DNA of 64,000 bases from CAWIUB01 sp963839995 (GCA_963839995.1 CAWIXH010000001.1:496001-560000), one strand, 5' to 3'. Counted from the first letter of the stretch, positions 1 to 9,167 are shown. A program made the numbers and translations. The notes: a model not told the origin generated them from the letters alone.

Positions 1-495
1 CTTGATCGCCACCTGCCAGTACTGACGCAGCGCATCGGCGACGAGCGGCCCGCGACCGTGCTTGCGCACCCGCCTGGTTTCGTCCGGGAGCTCGCCGCGC
101 CACACGACTTCGAGGTCCCTGCGCAGCCGCTCCAGTGAACATTCCGCCACCGCTGCCAGTTGCAGGTCGATCGAGGTGGACGGCTCGCGCGCCCCGGACA
201 GCAGAAAGCTGGCCACGTGCGGCCTCGGGGCAGGCACGATCGCGCGAAGCACCGGCATGTCGACGTGCCGCAACCGGGTGCGGGTGTGGTTGAACCATCC
301 ACGATGCAACAACGTCCACTTCGGCACCGTGACAAGCACGCCCCGGCAAGCGCAACGATTCCATCCTGCTGGAATCCTTGCAGCCCCAGCGCCGTGGCGG
401 CGGAGTCGAATCGCCGCAGTCGGTATGTCCAACGCCTTGGGAGGGCGGCGCCTGATACGCGCTTCGCGGCCTGGCATGGGCGGCACCCAGCTCAC
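1..495 (-). CDS. ArsR/DUF5937-like winged-helix regulator, partial
   Basis: The reverse strand is open from a GTG at 495 to the window edge, so the C-terminal end is missing. The segment encoded by about 310 down to 1 contains VDMPVLRAIVPAPRP and an RLRRDLEVVWRGE stretch, then DALRQYW. This pattern resembles the linker region of actinobacterial DUF5937/ArsR-type transcriptional regulators, where the HTH lies further downstream, outside the window. The first 60 residues are Arg-rich and do not look like this family, so the true start may be the GTG near 312, or the 5' part may be damaged. It is divergent from the exonuclease gene. The family call rests on memory of the motif and is only moderately safe. 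Confidence 0.4.
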   Translation of the reverse strand, partial: MSWVPPMPGREARIRRRPPKALDIPTAAIRLRRHGAGAARIPAGWNRCACRGVLVTVPKWTLLHRGWFNHTRTRLRHVDMPVLRAIVPAPRPHVASFLLSGAREPSTSIDLQLAAVAECSLERLRRDLEVVWRGELPDETRRVRKHGRGPLVADALRQYWQVAIK

Positions 496-518
496 ATCCG
501 CCGTGACAGGCTCGGGAC

Positions 519-1397
519 GTGTTCGTTCATCTTGTTGACGGGACCTACGAGATCTTCCGCCAGTACTACGCGCCGCGGCCGGGACATCTCGACAGCGCCG
601 GCATCGAGATCGGCGCGACCCGCGGCGTCGTCCAGTCCGTCTTCACGATGCTGCAGGACGGCGCAACCCACGTCGGGGTCGCGACCGACCACGTCATCGA
701 GTCGTTCCGCAACGACATCTGGCCGACGTACAAGTCCAGCGCCGGCATGGACCCGCTGCTGCTAGCACAGTTCGAGCCGCTCGAGGACGCGCTGCGGGCA
801 CTGGGCGTCGCGGTCTGGCCGATGGTGAACGTCGAGGCGGACGACGGCCTGGCCAGCGCAGCCGCAGTCGCCGCTGCCGACCCACGGGTCGAGCAGGTGA
901 TCATCTGCACGCCCGACAAGGATCTCGGGCAATGCGTCGGCGGCAAGGTCATCCAGTGGGACCGTCGTCAGGACAACCTGATCAACGCCGACGGAGTCAT
1001 CGCGAAGTTCGGCGTCCGGGCCGAGTCGATCCCCGACTGGCTGGCCCTTGTCGGCGACAGTGCCGACGGTTTCCCTGGCTTGCCAGGCTTCGGCGCGAAG
1101 TCCGCAGCGACACTGCTCGGCCGGTACGGGCACCTGGAAGACATCCCGACCGACGCCAAGGACTGGGACGTCACGGTGCGTGGCGCGGCCAGGTTGGCGG
1201 CGACGCTCGTCTCCCAGCGTGCGGATGCCGAGACGTTCAAGCTGTTGGCCACGGTGCGCACAGACGCCGCCGTCGGCACAGTCGACGACTGGGAGTGGAC
1301 CGGCCCGACCGCGGACTTCCCCGTCTGGTGCAAGCGATTCGGCTGGCCACGGCTGGCCAACGACGCAGCCGCCCTGGCCGCCGCCCGCAAACTGTGA
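519..1397 (+). CDS. 5'-3' exonuclease (PolI N-terminal / FEN-like family)
   Basis: This 292-aa protein starts at a GTG (519). It matches the free-standing form of the DNA polymerase I 5' nuclease. The N-terminal LVDGTYEIF carries the first metal-binding aspartate. VEADDGLA and TPDKDLGQ give further acidic active-site residues. GDSADGFPGLPGFGAKSAATLL is followed by the helix-hairpin-helix that grips duplex DNA. The expected role is removal of 5' flaps or RNA primers in the cytoplasm. Length is normal for stand-alone members. No operon partner is visible; the next 690 bases downstream hold no convincing gene. Confidence 0.85.
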   Translation: MFVHLVDGTYEIFRQYYAPRPGHLDSAGIEIGATRGVVQSVFTMLQDGATHVGVATDHVIESFRNDIWPTYKSSAGMDPLLLAQFEPLEDALRALGVAVWPMVNVEADDGLASAAAVAAADPRVEQVIICTPDKDLGQCVGGKVIQWDRRQDNLINADGVIAKFGVRAESIPDWLALVGDSADGFPGLPGFGAKSAATLLGRYGHLEDIPTDAKDWDVTVRGAARLAATLVSQRADAETFKLLATVRTDAAVGTVDDWEWTGPTADFPVWCKRFGWPRLANDAAALAAARKL

Positions 1398-2086
1398 GGC
1401 GTGGCAGGCCAACGCAATGGCCACGCCGCGCGCTCGATGACGACCGGCCGCGGCCGAGCGCACGGATCGACCCCGGCCCCGCGAGGCGTCATCACTCCGC
1501 GCGCCGGATCGGCGACCACGAATGACCCCGCCAGCTGGGTCGATGTATCCCCGCGGCAGAGACGGTGTCCCAAACCGCCCGCACGGTCGCCCGCAACACG
1601 CAGATCGGTCCTCGTACACCGTCTGCATACTGCCAAGATCGCACAACGCCCGGCAATGCCGGAAGCACCTAGCGACCGCCCGCCAGGGCACCCTGATTGG
1701 CGTCGCCGGCGTTGCATGATTGCCCGAGAAGTGCTCGCCACGACGGTGGCGCACAACGACGCGTTCGCGACGACCGCGATCTCCCTGCCGTCCGCAACGG
1801 AATCGGCGATCCTGTTGATCTTGTCGGTGACCCTGCGTGATCGCGTCGTCGGCTGGGTCGTCCCAACGCCCCCTCTACGTCCGTGACCCGTCTGCTACAC
1901 CCGGCACTCGTTCAGATCAGACAGCGCGCGTCCACCCAGAGGTGAGGCCACCTGCGGGTCTAGGCGAAGTTGGCGGGTAGGTTGTCGGCGCCTGTGCTAC
2001 CTGGAGCGCCGGCTCGCCTGAGTGCGGTGCAACGTGCGGGCCTATCGATCGGCTGCCGGAGGCGGGCTGGACCCGGTCGGTGGCGC
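1398..2086. other. Gene-poor stretch
   Basis: Open frames exist on both strands, but all are Arg/Pro-rich high-GC shadows without recognisable motifs or ribosome sites. I see no RNA gene or repeat. It separates the exonuclease from a glutamine synthetase remnant and probably contains eroded sequence. Confidence 0.4.
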
Positions 2087-2790
2087 TCAGTATTGCCAGC
2101 GTGCGGCGGTGACGATCTCTTCGGGGGTCGCGTCGGCGAATCGGGCGACTTCGGCGCGGCGTAGGTCGACGATGGTGGCGGTGAGGGGTTCGCCGAACGC
2201 TGTTTGGAGTACGTCGTCGGCCTCGAAGGCGTCGGTGGCGGCTTGCAGGGTGGCGGGCAGTCGGGTGATCCCTTGCTGGGCCTGGATGTCGGAGGGAATC
2301 GAGGCGGGATCGACGTTCACCGGTTCGGGCAACGTGGCGGCGGCGGCGATGCCGGCGAGGCCGGTGTGGATTAGCCCGGCAACCACGAGGTAGGGATTGG
2401 CCGCCTGGTCGAGCGCCTTGACCTCCAGGTTGGCGGCGCCGGGATTGCCGGGCGAGCCGGTGATCAGCCGCAGCGCCGCCTCGCGGTTCTCCAGTCCCCA
2501 CACCTGGAACGGCCCGGCCCAATGGCTCGGGATGAGTCGCAGGTAGCTGGCGGGCGAGGGTGCCCCGATGGCGAGCAGGGCGGGTAGGTGCGCGAGCGCG
2601 CCGGCGGTGAATGCCTCGGCCTCGGCGCTCATCCCGTACCGGCCGGTTCCGCTGCTGAAGAGGTTCACGTCCTCGCGCCACAGCGACAGGTGGACGTGCT
2701 CGCCGTTGCCGACACCGTCGGCGGGAGATCCGGTGCCAGGAACCCGGATCGCCGTGACGAGCCCGGCTCCATGATGCCGGCCCTCGATCT
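2087..2790 (-). pseudogene. Glutamine synthetase family protein, C-terminal fragment
   Basis: The reverse strand encodes about 230 residues of the catalytic half of a glutamine synthetase-like enzyme. GVGNGEHVHLSLW holds the active-site His-Glu region. It is followed by AGALAHLPALLAIGAPSPAS, NREAALRLI, and AANLEVKALDQAANPYL with its conserved Asn/Pro. Full family members have about 440-460 residues with an N-terminal beta-grasp domain. That domain is absent, and homology stops near 2790, so the gene has lost its 5' half. It is not expected to be active. Typical neighbours (amino acid or amine catabolism genes) are not present. Confidence 0.7.
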
Positions 2791-2829
2791 CAGTCGCGGC
2801 CTACGTCGCCGCACCACCATGCGCTCGGA

Positions 2830-2895
2830 TTATGCCGACATCCCACAGCCACGAACCCTTACGTGGCAAGGGCTTCGTCACCTGAGTCGGCATAA
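2830..2895. repeat. 10-bp perfect inverted repeat
   Basis: TTATGCCGAC at 2830-2839 is repeated in inverse as GTCGGCATAA at 2886-2895, 46 bp apart. It lies just past the broken end of the glutamine synthetase fragment. It could be the end of a lost mobile element or a recombinase site; no gene is between the arms. Confidence 0.5.
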
Positions 2896-3218
2896 CCACG
2901 AGGTCTGCATAGTCGGCGATCCCGGCCGTCACCGTGATAGGCCTGCGTGAGAAGCGCTTCCTCGGCACTCACGAGGAATAAGCCGTCGAGCTGCGCCGTC
3001 GAGCCGTGATCCTGCGGGAGGGCTATCGGCTGCGCTCCCGGATTGCCACGCTGACCGTGCGGCTTCGATTCCCGCCGGCCCGCTCCAAGAGGACTTCCCC
3101 GTGCCGTCGGTGAATCGTCCGGCGGCCGGCGTACCGGCGACTACCTGACCTCGTTCGTGTGCCGCTGCGTGCCCGTTCGACCCTGCGGCTTGACCGCGGT
3201 CGCCGCTACGGTGCCATC
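2896..3218. other. Intergenic stretch without recognised genes
   Basis: No convincing coding frame lies here. A T-arm-like stretch near 3063-3090 was considered as a tRNA remnant and rejected. The region contains the promoter area of the VOC gene, but no consensus element is clear. Confidence 0.35.
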
Positions 3219-3884
3219 ATGGTCATCGCGCAGTTCAAAGACCTCGTCCTGGACGCCACCGATGCGACCCGGCTGGGCGCGTTCTGGGGGCAGGTGCTGG
3301 ACCGGAACTGGCAGGCCCAGGACAACGGCGACGGCTGGCTCTCTGGAGCGATGCCGCAGCACACCATCTGGATCAACCAGGTACCCGAACCCTTGACGGT
3401 CAAGAACCGGGTGCACTTCGACATCTACGCGACCAGCCTGGCCGATCTCGAGCAGCTGGGCGCGACGATCGTCCAGCCCTACGAGCGGTGGACGGTGATG
3501 GCCGACCCCGAGGGCACCCAGTTCTGCGCGTTCCTGCGCGATGAGCTGCCCGCCGACCGGATGCACGGGCTGGTCGTCGACTGCGCCGATCCGGCCGCGC
3601 TCGCGACCTGGTGGGCCGCCCTGTACGACGCGCCGGTCGAGGTCAACTCCGAGGGCTGGGCCACCATCGAGAAGGTCGTCGGCATGCCCATCTTGACCAT
3701 GGACTTCAACAAGGTGCCCGAGCCGAAGACGGTCAAGAACCGCATCCACTGGGACGTGAGCGTCGCCGACCTGCAGCCGCTGCTCGACGCCGGCGCCACC
3801 CTGCTACGGGCCAAGGACGACCAGATCGGCTGGCACGTGCTGGCCGACCCTGAGGGCGACGAGTTTTGCGCGTTCGATGACTAG
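3219..3884 (+). CDS. VOC family protein with two glyoxalase-like domains
   Basis: The 221-aa protein begins MVIAQFKDLVLDATDA at ATG 3219, a typical start for tandem Glyoxalase_6-type VOC proteins. Two repeats are visible. Each runs from an ATRLGAFW or PAALATWW helix to a PEGTQFCAF or PEGDEFCAF strand motif, at about residues 1-110 and 111-221. Each repeat also has a KNRVHFD or KNRIHWD strand. Members usually bind a metal or a small hydrophobic ligand; substrate cannot be inferred. The longer open frame upstream lacks family similarity, so the internal ATG is preferred. Confidence 0.8.
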   Translation: MVIAQFKDLVLDATDATRLGAFWGQVLDRNWQAQDNGDGWLSGAMPQHTIWINQVPEPLTVKNRVHFDIYATSLADLEQLGATIVQPYERWTVMADPEGTQFCAFLRDELPADRMHGLVVDCADPAALATWWAALYDAPVEVNSEGWATIEKVVGMPILTMDFNKVPEPKTVKNRIHWDVSVADLQPLLDAGATLLRAKDDQIGWHVLADPEGDEFCAFDD

Positions 3885-3902
3885 GCCGCCGAACCCCACG
3901 TG

Positions 3903-3930
3903 CTTGGCCCGTCCGTCGCGGCGGGCCAAG
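3903..3930 (+). terminator. Hairpin downstream of the VOC gene
   Basis: CTTGGCCCG (3903-3911) pairs perfectly with CGGGCCAAG (3922-3930) across a 10-base loop, starting 19 bases after the VOC stop codon. There is no U tract, as is common for actinobacterial terminators. Confidence 0.55.
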
Positions 3931-3939
3931 GCCCGGGCG

Positions 3940-4134
3940 AGGCACATAACCGCGCCACGCCGGGCCAGACGATCTCCGTAATGCCATCGCCGACAACACG
4001 ACCGCCCTTAACGTGTTCGGCCGGGCCCGCCCCGCGACGAACTTCAGATAACGATCCACAAGCTGATCACCAAGCTGATGCCGCACCACGCCCGATGCTG
4101 CCGCCGAGCGCACCAAGAAAGGCAAACCAGTCAT
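3940..4134 (-). pseudogene. Tyrosine recombinase N-terminal fragment
   Basis: The reverse strand encodes QLVDRYLKFVAGRARPNTLRAV, which matches the SAM-like core-binding start of phage-type integrases (helix with a conserved R-PNT step). Downstream the frame loses similarity at once, and no catalytic Arg/His/Tyr domain follows. This is a short remnant of an integrase gene, so nearby DNA may be an old insertion scar. Confidence 0.45.
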
Positions 4135-4388
4135 GCGTACACGCTCGCAGCGTCCACCCAGGCCGGTATGACACGAACATCACCCGTGTATTAGTCGATA
4201 TGCGTGGCGCTTCGGTTACCGGCCAGGGCTGGGTGGTGCCCACACCGAACTGGGCGTTCTGGGCGGTTACTGGTGGCGCGTGACGGCGATCGGCTGCTGT
4301 GGGCCTGGGATCGCTGGGATCGTCTTGGTCATGCCCGGACCCGGTGCTGCTTGTTCACTGTGTCGGCTGGCGGTGCGAGCCTGGACGG

Positions 4389-5411
4389 GTGAGGCCGAGG
4401 ATCCGGTACTGCGCCACGCCCGCGGGTCGGGTGGCTTACTCGACGGCGGGTGCTGGCCCGGCGCTGTTGTGCGACTCGGGCTGGATCACTGATCTGCGTG
4501 GGCAGCTGGAGCTGTTTTCCTTCGGAGGTTTCGTGGAGCGGCTGGCCGAGCGGTTTACCGTGATCCGCTATGACAAGCCCGGCTGCGGCCTGTCCGACCG
4601 GGACGGGATTGACCCGTCCTTCGATGGGCAGGTGGCCGCAGCGCTGGCGGTGGCCGACGCGGTGGGCGCCAGTCGTTTCCGCCTGTTCGGGGCCTCGCAG
4701 GGCGGTCAGCTGGCCGCCGCGATGGCGGCGAAGTACCCGGATCGGGTCGAGGCGCTCGTGCTGTACGGGATGTGTGCCAGCGGCAGGGACCTGGCGCCTG
4801 CCGAGGTCCGCAGTTCGGTCGTGGCGCTGGTGCGGGCCCATTGGGGCCTGGGGCTGAAGGCGCTGGCCGGGGCCTTCGTCACCGATCCTACGGCGGAGGA
4901 GGTGGAGGCGTTCGCCCGGTTCCAGCGGGCCAGCGCCTCGGCCGACGTGGCCGCCCGGCTGCTGGAGGTCTATTACGACACCGACATCAGGGCCTTGCTC
5001 CCGGCGGTCCGGGCGCCCACGGCGGTGCTGCACCGCGAGGCGGATAGGGGCACCAGGTTCGCGCTGGGGCGTGAGGTCGCCGCGCTGATCCCCGGGGCGA
5101 CGCTGGTCCCGCTGCCGGGTTCGAGCCACCTGTTCTACCACGGCGACTGGCCAGCGGTCCTGGATGCGATGCTCAGTTTCCTGTGCGAGCCCGTGAACAC
5201 GGGGCCGCGGCTCACAGGTCGTGAGTTCGAGGTGGCCGAACTGATCGCCGAGGGGCTGACCAATCGTTCCATCGCCACGCGCCTGTCCGTCGCGCCGCGG
5301 ACAGCCGAGGCGCATGTGGAGAACATTCGGCGCAAGCTGGCGGTGCACTCGCGTGCCCAGATCGCGGCGTGGGTGACCGAGCACCGGCTCGGCCGTGGAG
5401 CGCCTCGGTAG
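4389..5411 (+). CDS. Alpha/beta hydrolase fused to a LuxR-type HTH
   Basis: The frame is open from 4299. GTG 4389 (VRPRIRYCATPAGRVAY) is the likely start, giving 340 aa. Residues 1-270 form an alpha/beta hydrolase: DKPGCGLSD loop, nucleophile elbow FGASQGGQ, and late His in GSSHLFYHGD. Residues 275-335 form a LuxR-family HTH: LTGREFEVAELIAEGLTNRSIA, then TAEAHVENIRRKL. Such hydrolase-LuxR fusions are known in actinobacteria and are presumed to sense a small ligand in the hydrolase pocket. The terminal 200 bp recurs in inverted orientation at 6545-6745. Confidence 0.8.
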   Translation: MRPRIRYCATPAGRVAYSTAGAGPALLCDSGWITDLRGQLELFSFGGFVERLAERFTVIRYDKPGCGLSDRDGIDPSFDGQVAAALAVADAVGASRFRLFGASQGGQLAAAMAAKYPDRVEALVLYGMCASGRDLAPAEVRSSVVALVRAHWGLGLKALAGAFVTDPTAEEVEAFARFQRASASADVAARLLEVYYDTDIRALLPAVRAPTAVLHREADRGTRFALGREVAALIPGATLVPLPGSSHLFYHGDWPAVLDAMLSFLCEPVNTGPRLTGREFEVAELIAEGLTNRSIATRLSVAPRTAEAHVENIRRKLAVHSRAQIAAWVTEHRLGRGAPR

Positions 5412-5430
5412 TTCGCCCGACGTACGCACC
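5221..5430. repeat. Inverted repeat arm A (LuxR HTH end)
   Basis: This segment, covering the HTH-coding end of the hydrolase-LuxR gene and about 20 bases past its stop, reappears at about 6527-6746 in reverse orientation. Agreement is high, with scattered substitutions by eye. The two arms enclose an IS6 fragment and a GNAT gene. Confidence 0.75.
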
Positions 5431-5454
5431 GGGACGTGCCGCGGCCCGCGAGAA

Positions 5455-5632
5455 AGCGGCGGATTTGCTACGGCCCATGTGTGCACTCAAGCGTGCCCGC
5501 TCGCTGAAGGCCATCGCGGCCGGGCACGCGTTCGTACGGAACCTACGCCGCGGCCACTACGAGCTCGGCGCCGATCGCCGTCCCAACAACCGGATCCGGA
5601 TTGCCTTCGACCAACTCACAGCGTGCTTGTGA
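5455..5632 (+). pseudogene. IS6-family transposase C-terminal fragment
   Basis: The encoded LLRPMCALKRARSLKAIAAGH and AFVRNLRRGHYEL match the C-terminal end of IS6-family DDE transposases, which end with the NLRRGHYEL-type helix. The catalytic Asp residues and the start are missing. It directly follows the hydrolase-LuxR gene, so an IS6-type event probably shaped this junction and may explain the nearby inverted duplication. Confidence 0.65.
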
Positions 5633-6282
5633 TCGTGGGCTCGCGCACGCTGCGCACCGGCATCACGCCGCACACGACCGATCAACGCAACAGCGCCGAC
5701 GGTGACCAGCGGCCGGACCAGCTGGGGGGCGGTGCGCCCCTGGGGCTGTGGCAGCTGAAATCGCGGCAGTGGGATGCGGATGTCAAGGCCGTCCGGGGAA
5801 TGCCTGATGACGGCCTCCGGCCAGTGACTGATGATCAGGGCGAGCACCCGCCGGTTGCCGGGCAGCACGTCCATCGCCAGCGACGTCACGCCTCGGGCCT
5901 GGGCCCGGGTGATCAGCGCGCGCATCAGCGCCGCGCCCACCCCCCGGCGCTGCCAGGCGTCGGCGACAACCACGCCGATGTCGGTCACCCGGGCACCGCA
6001 GGGATCCTCGAAGGTTTGGGCCTCGGTCCGGTCCGTGGCCATGGCGTGCCCGACGATGACGCCGTCCGCGACGGCAACCACGGCATCGACATGGGCGGGC
6101 CCGCCGGATAGCAGGTGGAGCAGGCTGCCGGTGGGCCTGATCGGGGCGAAGAATCTGAGGTAGCGGCTCTCGACGGATAGATCCTCGAAGAAGCCGCCGA
6201 GCGCCGGCAGGTCCGCCGGGTGCACCGGCCGGATCGCGGCGGTGCCGTGGCTATCGGTTCGTATCACCTGGGTTGGGTTCAC
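5557..6282 (-). CDS. GNAT N-acetyltransferase
   Basis: GTG 6282 (VNPTQVIRTDSHG) gives a 241-aa protein; upstream in-frame codons are Arg/Pro-rich and unlike the family. The acetyl-CoA binding motif is clear: TDIGVVVADAWQRRGVGAALM with the R-x-x-G-x-G/A loop. An IRPVHPADLPALGGFFEDLS start and ESRYLRFF are typical of GNAT modules that follow ATP-grasp CoA ligase-like acyltransferases. The last 40 residues overlap the IS6 remnant on the other strand and look unrelated, so the original C-terminus was probably lost and replaced by read-out. Confidence 0.7.
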   Translation of the reverse strand: MNPTQVIRTDSHGTAAIRPVHPADLPALGGFFEDLSVESRYLRFFAPIRPTGSLLHLLSGGPAHVDAVVAVADGVIVGHAMATDRTEAQTFEDPCGARVTDIGVVVADAWQRRGVGAALMRALITRAQARGVTSLAMDVLPGNRRVLALIISHWPEAVIRHSPDGLDIRIPLPRFQLPQPQGRTAPQLVRPLVTVGAVALIGRVRRDAGAQRARAHDHKHAVSWSKAIRIRLLGRRSAPSS

Positions 6283-6544
6283 GAACCCAGCGCCTTTCCG
6301 GCCCGCACCAGGAATGCGCGGGCAGTCTCCGGGCTTTGCTCGGGCCGACCGAGCGGCGTGACCATGCCGACCCGGGCTGACGCCGCCGCGCGACCTGCAG
6401 GGCCCGCCGCCAGGCGGCGGGCTGGGCTTCGTGGAGTGTGACATGCCTTGACGCTAAGAACGCCCGGCCTGGTGCGGCTATCGGGTGAACTACCGGCAAT
6501 CTCCTCGTTCCCCCGGCTGGGGCGGTCGTCCCCGGTGGGTACGT

Positions 6545-6745
6545 CGGGTGAACTACCGAGCCGCTCCACGGCGCAGCCGGTGCTCGGTCACCCACGCCGC
6601 GATCTGGGCACGCGAGTGCACCGCCAGCTTGCGCCGGATGTTCTCCACATGCGCCTCGGCTGTCCGCGGCGCGACGGACAGGCGCCTGGCGATGGCCTGA
6701 TCGGTCAGCCCCTCGGCGATCAGCTCGGCGACCTCGAGCTCTCAC
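6545..6745 (-). pseudogene. Duplicated LuxR HTH fragment (inverted repeat arm B)
   Basis: The reverse strand encodes the same LuxR-type C-terminus as the hydrolase-LuxR gene (EVAELIAEGLT, LSVAPRTAEAHVENI, AQIAAWVTEHRL) and the same stop codon context. No hydrolase domain precedes it; homology ends at 6746. It is a truncated inverted duplicate of 5221-5430, not a functional gene. Confidence 0.75.
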
Positions 6746-6799
6746 CGAACGGCTCGGGCAGCAGACTTCGACTACCTGAATCGCAGCAAAGGGGTCGTG

Positions 6800-7155
6800 A
6801 TGACCGCGGAAGACATTGACCGCTACCTCGCCGGTGTCGCGGAACCCGAACGCGGCACGCTGGAGGAGATGCGCGAATACTGGAGGTCATCCCGGATGCC
6901 GAGCAGTGCCTGTCCTACGCGGTACCGGCGTTCAAGATGCAGGGCAAAACGGTGGCCGGCTTGGCCGCCTTCACAAACCACCTGAGCTACCTGCCGCACA
7001 GCGGCTCGGTCCTCGCCGCGCTGGCCGAGCAGACCCGTGGCTACACCCAGACCGGCGGGTCGCTGCACTTCCCGGTCGACACGCCTCTGCCCCGCCCACT
7101 GATCAAACAGCTACTCACCACCAGAATGCGCCAAGCCGGGCTCAACACCCCTTGA
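6800..7155 (+). pseudogene. DUF1801 (YdhG-like) protein, frameshifted
   Basis: MTAEDIDRYLAGVAEPERG opens in one frame at ATG 6800. The family sequence then continues in another frame from about 6880: ILEVIPDAEQCLSYAVPAFKM, LPHSGSVLAAL and FPVDTPLPRPLIKQLL. Together they give a normal-length (about 118 aa) DUF1801/iron-chaperone-like protein. The break near 6880 is a single-step frame change. Either the gene is inactive or the assembly has an indel there. Confidence 0.75.
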
Positions 7156-7305
7156 CGTCGACCCGCTCCGGCGAGCGCATACCGCCGCGACCGCAACCGC
7201 TGAACTCATCGCGCCCGCGCGGAGTAATCGGCGGTACGGTCGCGCTGCTTGATCACGAGACGGTGAGGGTGTCGTGCGTCGGCGTTCACCATTCGTAGCC
7301 AGTAG

Positions 7306-8898
7306 ATGCTCATCTTTGACCCGGCTCGTTACTTGAAGCCCGATCTTCTGGTGCGCGACCAGCGGTCCACCGGAGCCGCGCGACCGGCCAGCTCAGCGCT
7401 CGTCCAGAATGAGGCTGTGTCGGCAGGGACGATCACCTGGATGGTGTTGGCCCGAGACGTGCCGGCGACGATCCGGGTCCGTGGCGCCGACCGGCTCGCA
7501 GCGGCGATGATCCTCGACGCCGACACCGGGTTGGTGCGCGGAATCGCGATGGAGCACACCACCGGCAAGGCGCTCCAGCAGGCGGTCACCGCCGCGCTGA
7601 CCCAGCCCGCTGCCGAGCTGCCATCCGGCACACCCGACCGAGTGCTGTGCGCGACCGGGCTCGCGGCGCCGATCCGCACCGCGCTCACGGCCGCCGGGCC
7701 CGCCGATCGGCCCGTCATCGTCGAAGTGCAGCCCGGGTCGGACGCCGAGGACATCTTCGACTCCTTCCTCGGGCACATGGCCGGACGAGCCCAACCGGAA
7801 GAGTTCCCGACCCCGGCCGACTGGCAGGTGCTGATCGAGCAGGCCGGAGACTTCCGCCAAGCCGAACCGTGGACGCGCTGGAGTGACGAGCAGGACCTCG
7901 TCGTCGAGTTGCAGCTGCCGGGCAGGGCCTCGCCGTATACCGCGGTGGTGATGGGGCAGGCCGGCGTCCAGCACGGGCTTGTGCTCTATCCCGGCGATCA
8001 GCTCCCGCCAGGGCTGCGCGAACCTGGGCCGGCCGAGCAGGCGCCGAGGCCGCCGGCCGGAACGCTGTTGGTCACCCTCGACCCGCCCGAGGAGGTCCCG
8101 GTCGAGCTGACCGCCAAGGCGATCCGCTACGGCTGGCCAGCCAAGGACAACCTGGTCCCCGCGTTCATCGCGTTCACCGCGACGGGACCAGCGGAGATCG
8201 GCCGGAACGACGCGCAACGGCTGACCGCCGGCATCGCCGCTGTCCTCGCCGTTGACCGGCGCGGCCCCGCCCTGGCCGACATCGCCGGCAAGCCGATCAC
8301 TGGGTCGATCCTGGCTGGCGGCCGGCAGCCGGTCGGGTTCGCCGTGCGCCACCGACCGCGCCCCGACGAGCCACCTCAGCCGGCCCTACGCCTGCACCAA
8401 GCCGGGCACGATCTGCTCCCGCCTGACACGGCGGTCACCCTCGGCCACCTGGCCTGGCACGCGCTGCCAGAACTGCGGGCTGCTGCGCGCGTGCATCGCC
8501 CCGCCCCGCCGGACGCGCCCCCGCCGGCCGGACGCGAACTGCCGCTACTCGTCCTGTCCCCCGACCCGCGCCACGGCCCATCGCTGGCCGCGAGGATCGC
8601 CAATCTCGACCCGTACGGCGTGTCCGCCGTCGACACCGGTGACGGACAGCGCCTGCTCGTCCTCGCCGGGGGCGAAGCCGCCGAGGTCCTGATCAGCCTG
8701 CCGGCCAACCACCCCGCGCTCACCCCGTTCCACCGCCGCTCCCGGCAATCCAAGGGCCGGCACGTGATCATGGTCGCCGACCCCGCCTCCGTCACCGGTG
8801 AGGGTTCGGTGTACGGGCTGTTTGAATGCCATCAACCCGCAGCACCCCCACCACCACAGCAGCCGAAGAACAAGCCGGCTCCGCGACCCAAACGCTGA
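7306..8898 (+). CDS. Large DUF6930/DUF7309-like protein of unknown function
   Basis: This 530-aa protein opens with ITWMVLARDVPATIRV and DTGLVRGIAM, the style of the DUF7309 strand-rich domain. It continues with WQVLIEQAGDFRQAEPW, LVVELQLPG, and VVMGQAGVQHGLVLYPGD, which resembles DUF6930. The second half has no family I can name and ends in a Pro/Lys tail. The start may be GTG 7417, since the first 37 residues look atypical. No membrane segment or catalytic motif is evident. It stands alone, followed by a hairpin. The domain names are recalled from actinobacterial homologues, not computed. Confidence 0.6.
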   Translation: MLIFDPARYLKPDLLVRDQRSTGAARPASSALVQNEAVSAGTITWMVLARDVPATIRVRGADRLAAAMILDADTGLVRGIAMEHTTGKALQQAVTAALTQPAAELPSGTPDRVLCATGLAAPIRTALTAAGPADRPVIVEVQPGSDAEDIFDSFLGHMAGRAQPEEFPTPADWQVLIEQAGDFRQAEPWTRWSDEQDLVVELQLPGRASPYTAVVMGQAGVQHGLVLYPGDQLPPGLREPGPAEQAPRPPAGTLLVTLDPPEEVPVELTAKAIRYGWPAKDNLVPAFIAFTATGPAEIGRNDAQRLTAGIAAVLAVDRRGPALADIAGKPITGSILAGGRQPVGFAVRHRPRPDEPPQPALRLHQAGHDLLPPDTAVTLGHLAWHALPELRAAARVHRPAPPDAPPPAGRELPLLVLSPDPRHGPSLAARIANLDPYGVSAVDTGDGQRLLVLAGGEAAEVLISLPANHPALTPFHRRSRQSKGRHVIMVADPASVTGEGSVYGLFECHQPAAPPPPQQPKNKPAPRPKR

Positions 8899-8902
8899 GC
8901 AT

Positions 8903-8919
8903 TGGGCGCCGGACGCCCA
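8903..8919 (+). terminator. Short hairpin after the DUF6930-like gene
   Basis: TGGGCG (8903-8908) pairs with CGCCCA (8914-8919) around a five-base loop, five bases past the stop codon. It is a plausible weak terminator. Confidence 0.4.
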
Positions 8920-9167
8920 GACGATCAAGCACGTCACGACCAGGCGCCCATACGATTCGGCGGCACCGCCACCAGCCCATCCGATCAGATACTTCCCGTG
9001 GCTGCCTGAAATGCGCCTCGTCTCGTACCACACACCTCGACCTTTGGAGTCGATCAATAGCGCAGACGCAACGTGCAACATAATGCCGCTACAACCCATG
9101 ACTGTTGACCGTCGCTCTGGTTGACGACGTCGTTGTTGGGGCTCGTCGTTGAGGTTGCCGATAGTGG

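Noticed and set aside
3063..3095. T-arm-like stretch (GCGGCTTCGATTCCCGC) suggesting a tRNA 3' end
   Set aside because: The closing pair of the T stem is a C-C mismatch, the acceptor and CCA do not fall in register, and no D arm or anticodon arm is found upstream.
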